Part shown: positions 22,700 through 33,388 of the stretch, piece by piece
Numbering within the stretch: position 1 is the first letter of the stretch
How the letters are laid out: each line of letters starts with the position of its first letter
Assembly: GCA_950106755.1 (NCBI GenBank)
Contig: OX467092.1
Coordinates: 11,656,001-11,720,000, forward strand
DNA: 64,000 bases
DNA from: Climacium dendroides
Lineage: Eukaryota > Streptophyta > Bryopsida > Hypnales > Climaciaceae
Direction: 5' to 3'
Notes under the pieces: generated by a model
What the model saw: only the letters and a program-made list of their open reading frames with translations
Database searches by the model: none
Told to the model about the DNA's origin: nothing
Program-made: the position numbers and the translations under genes

Positions 22700-23170
22700 T
22701 TCATCCTTACTCCAAATTAGGCAAGTCTTAGCTTTTTGAAAATCCATCTTTAAGGTACACCTTTCCATCAATTTTCAATTGAATCCTCATTGCCATGTTC
22801 TCGCTATTGCTCTTCAAAGTTTCAACTCCAAAAGTCTTGCGGCAACAAACCTTCCTCTATAAAAATGACCACTACCACACCTCGTCTATGTTCCAATTGG
22901 TTTGAGCCTAAGATTTTTAGAAAGCCAACTTCAAGGGGCACCTTTCTATCAGTTTTCAACTCAATCTGCATTGTCATATTCCTACTCTCTTTCTTTAAAA
23001 TTTTAGCTTCAAAAATCTTGCAATAGTAGGCCTTCCTCCATAAAAATGACCACCACCACCTTATCCATGTTTCAATTGGCTTGAGCCTAAGCCTTTTGGA
23101 ATGCTAGCTTCAAGACACACCTTTCCAACAATTTTCAACTCAATCTACATTGCCATGCTCCCTTCATTGC
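22700..23170 (+). repeat. Diverged tandem repeat of about 180 bp, 2.5 copies
   Basis: The CACCTTTCC/T block followed by TTTTCAA and CATTGCCAT starts at 22758, 22939 and 23118 (spacings 181 and 179). Between them lie conserved CCATAAAAATGACCAC and CAATTGG-TTGAGCCTAAG blocks. The copies differ by many substitutions. It is unrelated in sequence to the satellite at the right end despite the similar length. Confidence 0.75.
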
Positions 23171-23534
23171 TTACCAAAGTTAGCTGTCTAAATCTCCATC
23201 AACTTTCTCCATCACCTTTAAGCAATTTTCCATTTGACCTAGAAAAACTCCACTTTCCATCCATTTTCTTCCATAAAATGTTGAACCTACTTGACAAATT
23301 GTTCCTAATATTTTTCTATCCTAATCTCGAAATTCATCCTTAAAACTACAAAATTGCTCTAAAAAAACACACACACATTAAAAATATTCAAGAAAATGGG
23401 AGAAAGAGGGCTTTAAACCCTAATTTTGCCTATATCCAATTTTCTAACAAACTAATTTTTCTAACCATCTTCATCCAACACTAATTTACTATAAAATCTC
23501 TAATTTATTGAAAAATATGTCGAATTAGTGAAAG
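23171..23534. other. Non-coding DNA, nothing recognised
   Basis: AT-rich. It includes one AAACCCTAA telo-box-like motif at about 23417. Confidence 0.4.
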
Positions 23535-23782
23535 GCCATATTTGTTATATTGAAACTTTTCACAGATTTTGAGACAAAATAGTAAATATTATAAATTCAT
23601 TTACAAAAATAATAATTGAAACCAAGAATAAATAATGCTCAAATAGTGATTCTAAAATGAAATTATAAAAATTGGTGTTGTTACCTATTTATAAAAAAAT
23701 ACTAATAAAAAAATAAAGCGGTTTATCTTCTAGTCAAAGATAAAAATAAGTCTATAAAAAGTTTCAATATAACAAATATGGC
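23535..23782. mobile_element. MITE-like inverted-repeat element (26-bp perfect arms)
   Basis: GCCATATTTGTTATATTGAA and six more bases at 23535-23560 are the exact reverse complement of 23757-23782. The inner 196 bp are AT-rich with no frame. No clear target duplication is visible, so the ends may extend a little further than drawn or the copy may be old at its edges. Confidence 0.6.
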
Positions 23783-23919
23783 TTTGTGAATATTGTACTA
23801 GTTTATTGCAAAACCCTTTAAATTACTGCTTTCTCTCATTTTAGTGTTTCTATCACTACTCTAGTATCATAGTAGTAGTTTAAAGCTTACTAATTTTTTG
23901 TAATCACAATCCTGTACAA

Positions 23920-24991
23920 GTCTTTGGAGTTTGTCCTCGAATTTTTCCATGGCCTGAAGGACAAAGATGCAAGTACAGCTACTGCAATCTTGTAGAAGTT
24001 AGGGCAATTCAAGTTCATTTATATCTTATATTTCCTTGCTAATATCTTGCATTGCTTGGCTATGTTTTCAAAGGTGTTTTAGTGAAAATTTGTGGATGTG
24101 ACCACTGTAAATAGCATTGTACGTCTTGAGATAGCCCAGATTTGTATGCTGTTCATTCTGGAAAATATAGATCTGAATGTAGACACATTTAACAAAGATT
24201 CAAGCTACCATGGGCTTCCTGAGTATGGCTCTTTGGGGGGTTTGCTCAAAAAGCTTCCATCTGAGATTAGGGGGAACATGTATCACGGTTGCAAAATTTA
24301 GCATTCTAGGCTAGGAACAAACCTAGAAAAAGCTATACAATTCTAGCGTTTGTATTGGTTTGGAGGCTAGATTTTGTGACAATGATTTGGTTTCTTGCTT
24401 TAAAATACTGAATCCTTCTAATATGCTATCTAAGCAAATTGGATTGCAAAATTGGGGTATCATCAAGTTGGGCAATTTGCTTCAGCTCTATGGAATTGAT
24501 CGGTTTCATTCAGGTTTTTCCTTCCCTCCCTTTCGGATGTGCAAGCTTGTAAATGGGAGTTTCTTTCCTTGAAATTATAGTGTACAATTGAATGGAGGGA
24601 CAAAACCTTCCGAGATTTGTAGGGTATGATTACTTGGAATCATGCCCTTCAAATATGGTACCCAAATTTGTTTATTCTTGTTGAAATTGTTAAAGTGTAG
24701 TGCGTTTCCACTACTACTTGTGAGAGAGCTTTTAGTTTTCAGAATTTGATTAAAACTCATGTGAGGAATAGATTGGGAAGCAAAAACCTGGATGCTTTGC
24801 TTAGAGTTGCATTAAAGGGACCGGAAGAGGAGTATGATGCTATTTTAATGGATGCCATATCCATGTGGAAGCATAAAACAAAATACAAGTTTCTTTATGC
24901 TAACCCGACTACCTATTTGTCTAGTTCAGCCACAACCATAGGTCCTATTACTAGCACTTCAACTTCTTTATTTGGCCTTGAATTGTCTTGA
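23920..24991 (+). pseudogene. Second decayed hAT-type transposase fragment (ZNF862/DUF4371-like)
   Basis: Broken frames read as the C-terminal half of a hAT-type transposase. There is an LKDKD and KLGQFKF region near 23950, and VDVTTVNSIVRLEIAQI at about 24090. FCDNDLVSCFKILNPSNM lies at about 24370, and STTTCERAFSFQNLIKTHVRN with LDALLRVALKGP at about 24705-24830, the C-terminal dimerisation motif. Stops and frame changes separate the pieces, and the N-terminal catalytic part is missing. The sequence differs from the relic at 8786-10705, so it represents another lineage of the superfamily. No TIRs are seen. Confidence 0.7.
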
Positions 24992-25004
24992 CAGCTTGTG
25001 CTTG

Positions 25005-25226
25005 GTTGAATCCTACTTTCCCCATTTTTTTCCAACATGTTTTGATGTTGATCATACTTAGTTGAATCCTACTCTCCCCATTTTTTTTCAACATGTTTTG
25101 ATGTTCATCATGGTAGCTTGTATCCTATTCTATCCATTCTTTTACCACATGTTTTGATTCTTATAAGTGGTAGATTGTATGTTCTTCTCCCCATTTTTTT
25201 GCACATGCTTTGATTCCTGTAAATGT
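25005..25226 (+). repeat. 56-bp tandem repeat, four copies
   Basis: ACATGTTTTGATG or a variant starts at 25035, 25091, 25147 and 25203, an exact 56-bp spacing. Each is preceded by a CCCCATTTTTTT-like run. It directly follows the hAT relic. Confidence 0.8.
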
Positions 25227-27640
25227 TGAATGTTGTGTGGGTATATCGTACTAACTAACCTCCTAAAAATGCATGGACCTTATTTTGGATTTATGCATTT
25301 TTGAAAGGCTGAATTCTTGGCCCTAAATTAGTAGGGGCAATGCTAGGTTCAAATCCTGCCAGGGATATGGCTATATGCTAAAGAAACCTTTTTGAAAGAA
25401 AAAAAACTTAAGGAAGACACAAAAAAGTCCTAAATTGGATAGATTTACATAGTAAAAGAAATTTGCCGATTGAAATTGGACAATGGTGGCAATGCCACCG
25501 TCCAAAATTGAAGTTCTAGGAAATTGACTAGCAAGTTTTGCCACCTCACTGCACACCTCCGGACATATTTTCAAAAAACCATGATGGATGAAACTTTGTA
25601 GGAAATATACCATTTAACCCACAGAACTCCCCGAACATTGTTACTAACTAGTTATGTTTTGTGTTTCTTATACTAACAATTGGTTGTATTAATTCACATA
25701 CTCTTATGTATCTATAAGTGTGTTTTTGACTAACATTTGAGTTGACCTTGTTGGAATTTGTTTAGTACACTTATAATTTTGTCAAATACGGCAAAGCTTT
25801 GGCTTTAAGTATTTTGGGATTTGATAGGATTTAGTGTGTTACAAAACTCATGGCAAAGCCTTGATTCCCTCTATTGTAGAAGTTGGTAGAAATTAGGTGC
25901 TAGTAGGAAAGACGGTAAAGTCTTGGTTTAAGAGTGTCTAAGAGTTTAGTATTTCCATCTAAAAAACTTCCAAAATAATTATTTAGTTTTGTGTCAAAAA
26001 CTAGCATTTAGTCCTCAAAAGTTTTCATGTGTTAGTGTAGACATCTAGCACCCAAAAAAACAATTCTTGGTGTTCAAAAACTCTAAGAAAAATGATTGGA
26101 AAGGGTTAAAAGAGCCATTTGTCAACCCAAAGGAACCATTTGTTGGCCCAAAAGGGCCATCGAAACAATATTGAACCAGTTCAAGGGAGAGGTGAGCCCA
26201 ATCGGAGTGCACTACCTCAACATGGTCATGTCACCAATACATAGTCAATCCAAGGCAGGTTCAGCTAATTAGGGGATAATAGATAGTAGGACTAGCCAGG
26301 GAGTGTTGAATCGATTAAGCGGGGTTTGGTCTAGGCTTAACGCCTAGCGAGGTCTGGTCTATAATTGAATGACCTAATTGGTTCAATAAGGCTTTAGCTG
26401 GATACTTGACACATTTTTACGAATTTTTGGTTTCGAATTTGGTGATCTAAAACCAAAAATTTAGACAAAACTCTGTGGTTATTCACTAAAAACATAGAAG
26501 TAGGATAAGAATAGATATAAATTAGCATAGAAATAGAGTAGAAAGGGAAGTTCGAAATAAAATTAAATATTGCAAAACTCTTCAAAATTGCAAAACTCAA
26601 ACTAGAAGGTAGAAATAATCAAAGCCACACTTGAGCTTGCAACCTATCACATTCAAATTCAAATTGCAAGAGACTAGAACTAAATCATAGATTGAAACTT
26701 GAAGTACAATTTGGATTGTAAAGAAGTAATTTGAAGGTTTAAGATCCATTAGCAAAGTAGTGAAGATTAGGTGAAAATCTTGGAGATCCATTTCAAACCA
26801 TCAAACCTTTGGATAGAATAATAATTGATTTGGATAGAAGATAGGTCAATTATTATAAAACAATGATTCAATCTGGTCAAAGTCAAAGAAGATTTGAATA
26901 ATTGAAGGAGAATAGTGTTAGAAGAAAAGGAAGGAGTAGAAAAAAAATGGAAAAGAAAGTAGTTGGAAATCCAAACTTCCCAAACTTGTATTAACTCATA
27001 CTTTCAAGTGATGAGCAAAAATACAAAACAAAATCAACCATGGCAAATGATGGAGAATTTGAGGACATATTCAACCACCTCATAGATGAGATCCAATTCA
27101 AGGTAAGTTACTAATTACTCCATTTTCTCTTTAATTTTTTTTAATTAGTCATTTTAAACTCTTAGCCAATTTATAAGTCCAAGTGAGTGTTAAGACTAGA
27201 TTTCTTCCAAAGTTTGTATTTGAAAGCTAATAGAGTAGGCCTAGAGGTTTTTAAAAACATAAGATACGTAGGATTTGGAGTTAAATTGAAAAATAGGTAG
27301 ATATAGGTTGATGAAGTTTAGAAGGTGGAATGGATGAAACTTAGTAAATTTCATCTAAGAAGAATGAGGATGAAAATTTAAAAAGGAATAAAGATTTAGA
27401 AAGTAAAAGTAAAAGTGAAAGTTAGTTTTGAATTGTAGATTAATAGTAATTAGTGGATGAAGACATGAAGTTTAAAGCACTGATTAGAAATCAAACTTCA
27501 TTCATCTGTAACTTTTGATAGGAAGGTTGGATCACTTTGAGTTATATATTTTTGAAAGTGGAATGAAAGCCTATATTACTTAAAATTGCTAAATTTATAT
27601 TGTCACCACTTTGACTCAAAAACCACAATGGCCTAGTTAG
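25227..27640. other. Non-coding DNA between the hAT and copia relics
   Basis: AT-rich with chance frames only. A short imperfect repeat of CCATTTGT and CCCAAA lies at about 26110-26160. I see no 3' LTR matching 32529-32728 here, although the copia element would predict one near its left side. Confidence 0.45.
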
Positions 27641-27960
27641 TTTAAATCACTTAGGATAAATCTTGTAACTTAGCTTAGTTTTCTTGGTTCTCTTATATGT
27701 TTTTGCATGTTTTTGCATTAAAGAAGATCCATTGTTTGGAAGGCATAATGGAATGACATTAGGCGCCCAATAAACAAAATTCACACATGAAATAAAGAAC
27801 CTAGTTGTGCGCAAATATTTACCAAAGGTGGATAAATAAATGTTTACACGGATTTGCCAGGAGAAAATACAAGATGAATTGATTTGGAATATATAACTAG
27901 AAGTAGATCTACGCATATTTGGATCACATGCCCAATCTGCATCACTCCAACCACAAAGCT
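27641..27960 (-). pseudogene. Copia RNase H region, broken
   Basis: The motif GWSDADWACDPNMRRSTSSY is read across about 27880-27960 on the minus strand, matching the SDADWAGD and RRSTSGY motif of copia RNase H. Further on, NNGSSLMQ corresponds to the end of the domain. Frames shift between pieces. It is the last recognisable domain of the element. Confidence 0.75.
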
Positions 27961-28359
27961 TGTGAAGAAAACCAGACCCAAAAGTAGCACCAATATAAAT
28001 TAGTCCTTACATGGAAGTTCTTTAGAGATAATGGAAGAAGCAATTGACGTTGAGCCAATGAATTGGCATGAGTTGTTGCATGAATTGAGCCAAATGATTA
28101 ACAACAAAAGCTAAGTCCCATTGAGTGCATGTGACAAGATATTGAAGGCTTCCAATTACTTATTTATAAGAAACTTGATCCATGAGTTGTTCTGGAGTTG
28201 TTCGTCACTTGTTAGAGTATCGGCCTTATGCCTTGAATAGTATATGCCTACTTTAAGAGGTGTGGAAATTACATTTGAGTTTACCATATTAAATTTAAGT
28301 AAAAGATCTATAATATATTTTTCTTGCATTAACTTTAATATCTTATTGCAACAATCTTG

Positions 28360-28806
28360 TTAGATTTGAACACCAAGAATATTTCCAATTTCTTGATTAT
28401 TTGTTATGGAAAAACATTGAGAGAAGAGTGCTTTTGTGGCAGACAAAAATTGTAAGTTGTCTGAGATAAGAATGAGGTCATCAATGTATAAGCCCAAGAT
28501 TAATAATGAAGAATGTAAGCATTTAAGATAAACGTTGTTATCTGATTTACATTTCATGAAGCCTTGGCTCAAAAAAAAAGTGTCAAAGGTTTCATACTTG
28601 ACATGAGGTGCTTGCTTTAGACTGTATAGAGATTTTAACAACCTACAAACTTGATGTTCATTGCAAGGCTTAATATGTCCTTTGGGCTGCAAAATATAGA
28701 TTTCTTTACGTAAAATACCATGTAAAAAAGTTGTAATCACATCCATTTGGTGGATGTAATAGTCATATAGTGAGACTAGAGCTAAAAAAATTTGCAATGA
28801 AGTCAT
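28360..28806 (-). pseudogene. Copia reverse transcriptase fragment
   Basis: A 148-codon open piece reads QMDVITTFLHG, then YILQPKGH, VCRLLKSLYSLKQAPH and LYIDDLILIS. These are the hallmark copia reverse-transcriptase blocks, including the catalytic Asp of MDV and the Asp pair in YIDD. It covers only the central part of the domain. Flanking sequence continues in other frames with stops. Confidence 0.9.
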
Positions 28807-29343
28807 TTTAATAACTAAAGAAAAAGTGTTGGAATAATCAATGCCTTCATGCTAGGTAAAACTACAAGCAACAAGCTTGGCCTTGAAGTGTGTTAAAGTA
28901 CTATCAAATTGAAATTTCACGTGAAACAAACATTTGGTGCTTATTATAGATCGATTAGGTGGAGGATCAACAAGATGCCACGTATGATTATCATCAAAGA
29001 CTAGTATTCATAGTCCATTGCATGTTTAGATTCTTTAGAGTGGTTGCTAGAGAGAGCTTTGGTGACTATGAAAGGTTTAGCAAATTGCGCCCATAAGACA
29101 AAACTATATAAATTAGTATCATGGAATTGTAGAGTTGTCCGTTATCCTTTATTGGGACATTAGAAGCTCCATTGTAGAGGAGATTGATTGGACTAATTTT
29201 GTCACTTATATGACTATTGATGTGCAAAAATAGAAGGTGGAGAATCTAGTGGTGAGTCTAGATGATTAGGAGGAGGTAGGGGCTCTAGTGGAACTTGCTT
29301 CAAGTTGTTTACTTGTTGAACTATTGCAAGTTGTTATTAAGTG

Positions 29344-29680
29344 TTAGTTGTTGTGGAGATATTTCAAGAATAGTATACAAGTTTTGATCATCAAACTAAG
29401 TGGGTAAATTGTTTGTGTCAAGAGAAATTGAACCACCACCAGATAATAAAGAATCTTCAAAAAAATAACATCACAACTAATAAAAGCAAATTGAGTGTCT
29501 AGATTGTAGAAGTGATAGCCCTTGATTCCACTAATTGTTGCATAGCCAATAAAAATACATTTCATAACTTTAGAGTTTAATTTGTTATGGTGTTCTTTTA
29601 TAATATGAGAATAGGCCGGACAACCAAAAATGCGTAAATCAGTAAGATCAGGCCTTAAACTAGTCCAAAGTTTATAGGGT
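29344..29680 (-). pseudogene. Copia post-integrase SH3-like region fragment
   Basis: Reads DLRIFGCPAYSHI upstream, then CIFIGYATISGIKGYHFYN and the FISCDVIF motif. This corresponds to the FGCxAY, FLGY and SRDVxF segment that follows the integrase core in copia polyproteins. It is interrupted after the DVIF motif. Confidence 0.75.
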
Positions 29681-29885
29681 GTTGTATTGGTTAAAGAAGT
29701 AGTGTAAGAATAATTTTGCAGATATAGGCACTGGCAACAACTTCTACCTAGAAATTATTGTTAAAATAAGCAACTTAAAACATACTTCAAACAGTTTCAA
29801 CCAAGGTACGGTTCTTCCATTCATAGACTGCATTTTGAACAGAATGATACGGATTTGTAAGGTGATGTTGAATTCCATGTTCTTA

Positions 29886-30116
29886 TCAAAATTTCTTAAA
29901 ATTATTGGATGTAAATTCTCTAACATTATATGAATTCACAATAAGTATCTTGTGTTCATCATGTTGATTTTCTACTAAAGTTTTGTAAGTTTGAAAGTAA
30001 GACAAAGTAGAGGATTTCATATATAAAAAATATACATGAGCAAAATGGGAGTAATCATCAATAAATAAGAAGAAATAGAGAGCACCACCTAAAGATGGTG
30101 TATCATAGGTCCACAC
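29886..30116 (-). pseudogene. Copia integrase core fragment
   Basis: Reads TPSLGGALYFFLFIDDYSHF followed by VYFLYMKSS and KTLVENQ. This is the region around the first two acidic catalytic residues of the rve integrase core. The piece ends at a stop within the domain. Confidence 0.85.
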
Positions 30117-30782
30117 AAATCCATATGGGTCAAAGCCAATCTCTAGGAGGAGGAGCTATTGGATAAGAACTTTAGGTTTATTTGCCAAATACATGGCCTT
30201 CACACAAAGATAGAATAGCTTTTAATGGAGGAAGTCCATTAACCACAATATGATGTCGTATAAGATTGATTGAATGTACATTAAAGTAGTCTAGTCAATA
30301 GTGCCACTTAAGTGTTTCAAAGTCAGATTTGGGTAAAGATTTAGATAAATAATTGGATTCTGAAGATGGTATATTGGTGCCTAATGAAAATAAGTTGCCT
30401 TCGTTTGAAATTCAAAATTTCATTTGCTTGGTTGAATTTGGTGACTTGGTGTTAATAATACACTACATTTGAATAAACATGATAATTGTGTTTTCTATAT
30501 TTGTGAGTTGACTAATGGAAAGTAAATTTTTGGTGAGGCCACAAACATATAAGACATTGAGAATAAATAGACTTTGCCCAATTAGTACTCATAAAAGTAT
30601 GGAACCATATCCAAGAGTACTATGCAAGCAATTGTCGCCCAAAAGAATAATTTTTATAGTATCAAGAACTTGATAATCTAGAAATAGTTCTTTTTATAGG
30701 GACATGTACTGACTAGCACCCAAGTTGAGGTACCATGATGAGGAAATGTTTGAGTGATCAAATATGGCAAAAAAGAGGTAAG

Positions 30783-30965
30783 CTAGTGTATCAACAAAAA
30801 GGGCATTATTAGATTACTGCCCATTCTTAGCTTGATTATGTTTTTTTTATGGCAATCAAGTGCTTTATGTTCTGAAATTCCACAATAGTGGCAAATGATA
30901 GCCACTTGAGCAAATAAAGCAAGGTTTAGTTGAGTGAATTTTTGTCTTGGCCAACTTTTTCCCAA
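30783..30965 (-). pseudogene. Copia gag zinc-knuckle fragment
   Basis: The motif CHYCGISEHKALDC fits the CX2CX4HX4C nucleocapsid zinc knuckle, lying between the gag and integrase parts of the element. Confidence 0.75.
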
Positions 30966-31180
30966 CCATAAGTGGAAGCTCTGTTATTATTTTTGGAAAA
31001 TCAACCAAATAAGAAGGATTTATTTGTAGATGGATTAATAAACTTTTCCTTAACATAAAAGGCAATGGATTTGGTTATTTCAAGTTTGAATACATTAATT
31101 GAATTTTGTTGCAGTATATTAGAAAGAAAGCCAACAAATGTAAGATCAATCAATCTCCTTTGTGTGGTAACAAATACATT

Positions 31181-31960
31181 CTACGATTTAGGCAAAGATT
31201 CAAGAAAGAGATTAATTTGTTGAACATCAATGAAAGTGTAGCTAGAAATAGCAACTCCTTGAAGTAAAGCTTGCCAAGATCCTAAGAACACAACATTGTT
31301 GTTATCAAACATTGTCATACAACACAATTGTCTGTGCAATTGAACTTGTGAAGCCTCATTAGACTTCTCATAAATTTGCTTAAGATGATCCCAAACTAGT
31401 TTTAAAGTTGCTAGTGGTTGCAAAACAATTAACAATTTTTTCCCATAGTGGAGGAGAATATGTATTAGATAAGTGATGAACTATGCTAGCAGCAAATAGG
31501 TTATCATACATAACTGGTTGTACATTTTTCAATCATAACCTTTGATCTTCACAATCCAAGGGTGTAGGAAGCAAGTTGAAAGGAAAGGTCATGAGTTGCA
31601 ACTTATAATAACAATGGTGATGGTTTGCCAATGGGACGGTGCCACATTAGCATTGAAAAGTCAACAACCGGTTATGAATATTTGAACAGGCTTTTGAGTC
31701 TTTCAATCGCTAGGCTGTGAGGCCTACCTTGTTGGAAGAAGTAGGAACAACTTCTGTACCATCAATACCATCAATGATAAACCAAAGTTCCAACTGGATT
31801 AAAAGCATTTCAATTTTATGCTCTAGAATGCATAATTCGAAGCAATTAGAGGTGGAATGTTGTAAGCTCAATTTGTTGAACTCATTGTAGATGAAGCCAT
31901 GATGCTTGATTTCAACAAATTGGGGATTTGAGCCTATCAAGCTTAGATTTCCCCCGAATA
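31181..31960 (-). pseudogene. Copia gag (UBN2-type) fragments
   Basis: At 31181-31435 the piece reads LKLVWDHLKQIYEKSNEASQ and QLHRQL, the typical copia gag (UBN2) core. At 31710-31940 another frame gives an N-terminal piece with EMLLIQLELWFIIDG. The two pieces are separated by a frame break near 31440-31710. Confidence 0.75.
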
Positions 31961-32516
31961 GTGTTATGTTAAACTTATGAGTTGTCAGCCACTATCAAGA
32001 TTTAGGGTGTACTTTCTGAATATGCTTCAAAGCTTAAGATGGAGTTTGGAGGGAATTGTAAATGGATTCTTTCACTTTTTTTTTAACAAACTAAGCCTAA
32101 ACTTAAGACAAATAGCTAAGTTTCCAATTCATTGTTAACTTAATAATGAAGTAGTAAACAATAGCAATAATATAATCTTATTCAAAGTTCTTGATAATTG
32201 AAAGAAAGCTCGACAAAGAAATCTTCTTGAGCAAAAAATTGAGGATTGAGTTTGTCAAACTCTGCTATGGCATTAGTAAAACTTGCAGATGCATATTGCA
32301 TCCTTTATGTAGAGTTCTCCAATTCTACTTATTCATTTGACTAGTTCACGCTCAATTTGTTCAAAAAGAAGCTGAAAGAATCCATTTACAATTTGTAAGT
32401 AGTTCTCAACTTCAATTCACTCTTCATTGATTATAAACAAGAACACATCTTCGCTAGAGCATTCAGCTTTGGAAGTTGGTGGAAAACATATGATTGTGAT
32501 TTTACATCTTATAGAT

Positions 32517-32528
32517 GCTCTGATATCA
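32517..32528 (-). other. Primer-binding site of the copia element
   Basis: Minus-strand TGATATCAGAGC differs by one base from TGGTATCAGAGC, the usual copia primer site complementary to initiator Met tRNA. It abuts the LTR end directly, which fixes the LTR boundary. Confidence 0.85.
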
Positions 32529-32728
32529 TGTGGTGAATAGCGTGCAAGAACACAAGAAGTGGAACAAAGTATATTATATTAATAATAATGAAATACATGT
32601 ACATAGCCTTTTTTTTTATAGAAGGATAGAGACACCATTTGAACTAATAGAACAATGTGAACACAATATTCAATATTTTGAGAGGTTTGGGGTCTCTCAT
32701 AATAATATTTTCCATTTAGACCCTAACA
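32529..32728 (-). mobile_element. 5' LTR of the copia element (200 bp)
   Basis: On the minus strand it starts TGTTAGGGTC at 32728 and ends CACA at 32529, next to the primer site, so it has the TG...CA ends expected of an LTR. It contains a TATAAAAAAAA stretch at about 32611-32620, a plausible core promoter. 200 bp is short but known for small copia lineages. No matching 3' LTR is in the window. Confidence 0.75.
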
Positions 32729-32901
32729 AATGAATTATAATTTTAGGCAATTTAGTTGGGCAAACATTGAATTTGTTAGTTGTAATGCGCAATTTCCATT
32801 AAAATGAGAGTCTTTTGAGTGATAGTCTGTTCAAACACATGTAATTCGGTTTAGAGTAAATGTTATAATTAATATAAATAAAGATTACGTCATCTTCTAA
32901 A

Positions 32902-33017
32902 CACCAAGTCATGAACTCCACGGTTGGTTGTGAGGGGTTGTTCATCTCATTGAAGCGGTCCGGGTTCGATTCCCGTTGGACTTGTATGAGTGCATGAGAG
33001 AACAACATGACTTGGTG
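32902..33017 (+). repeat. tRNA-like T-arm/B-box sequence inside a 12-bp inverted repeat
   Basis: GGTTCGATTCC at 32963-32973 is a perfect match to the RNA polymerase III B box. It sits in a T-arm-like hairpin (CGGG stem, 7-base loop TTCGATT, CCCG). A weak A-box-like TGGTTGTGAGGGG lies about 40 bp upstream. The whole is bounded by CACCAAGTCATG (32902-32913) and its exact inverse CATGACTTGGTG (33006-33017). It does not fold as a full tRNA by eye. It could be a SINE head or tRNA-derived MITE. Confidence 0.5.
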
Positions 33018-33388
33018 CTGCTAAATGAGCTTTGTAGGCAGGAAAGTTGTAACAACCAACCGCCCCCCTACCCAGAATGTGACAAGTGCTTTATCTGTTA
33101 ACCAAATAAATAGTAGATATATCTACTACTTTTTTTCCCAATAACAATGTAATTTGAAATAAAACATACTCAATGATAAACAAATAAGATAATGAAGTAA
33201 AAAATAAAGAAAAGAGTGCTGAAGAATATAAAAAGAAGTATATTGAGACTATACTTAAATTCCAATGTTTTGTAAACACAAAATATACAGTTGAAATCAA
33301 TAATGCAATGCCGAGCAATAAAATAAAATCAATCCACTCAAAACTATACCATCTAATCATATGCATACATATTACATAGCTACAGATA
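33018..33388. other. 3' flank of the DUF7869 gene
   Basis: AT-rich. A hydrophobic chance frame (33091-33426 minus) overlaps the end of the gene in another frame. No terminator or TIR of the neighbouring gene is recognised. Confidence 0.4.

Larger units (their letters stand above)
27641..32728 (-). mobile_element. Decayed Ty1/copia LTR retrotransposon, 3' end lost
   Basis: Reading on the minus strand from 32728, there is a 200-bp 5' LTR, a primer-binding site, gag, a zinc knuckle, an integrase core, the post-integrase SH3-like region, reverse transcriptase and the start of RNase H. The order integrase before reverse transcriptase places it in Ty1/copia. Multiple stops and frameshifts break the polyprotein. 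No second LTR is visible beyond the RNase H region, so the left end at about 27641 is approximate and the element is probably truncated. It is not expected to be active. Confidence 0.85.

Noticed and set aside
22700..23170. The 180-bp tandem repeat as an outlying piece of the right-hand satellite.
   Set aside because: No shared motif blocks with the 175-bp monomer on either strand; only the length is similar.
32940..32990. Functional tRNA gene.
   Set aside because: Only the T-arm and B box are convincing. Acceptor, D and anticodon arms do not form by eye.
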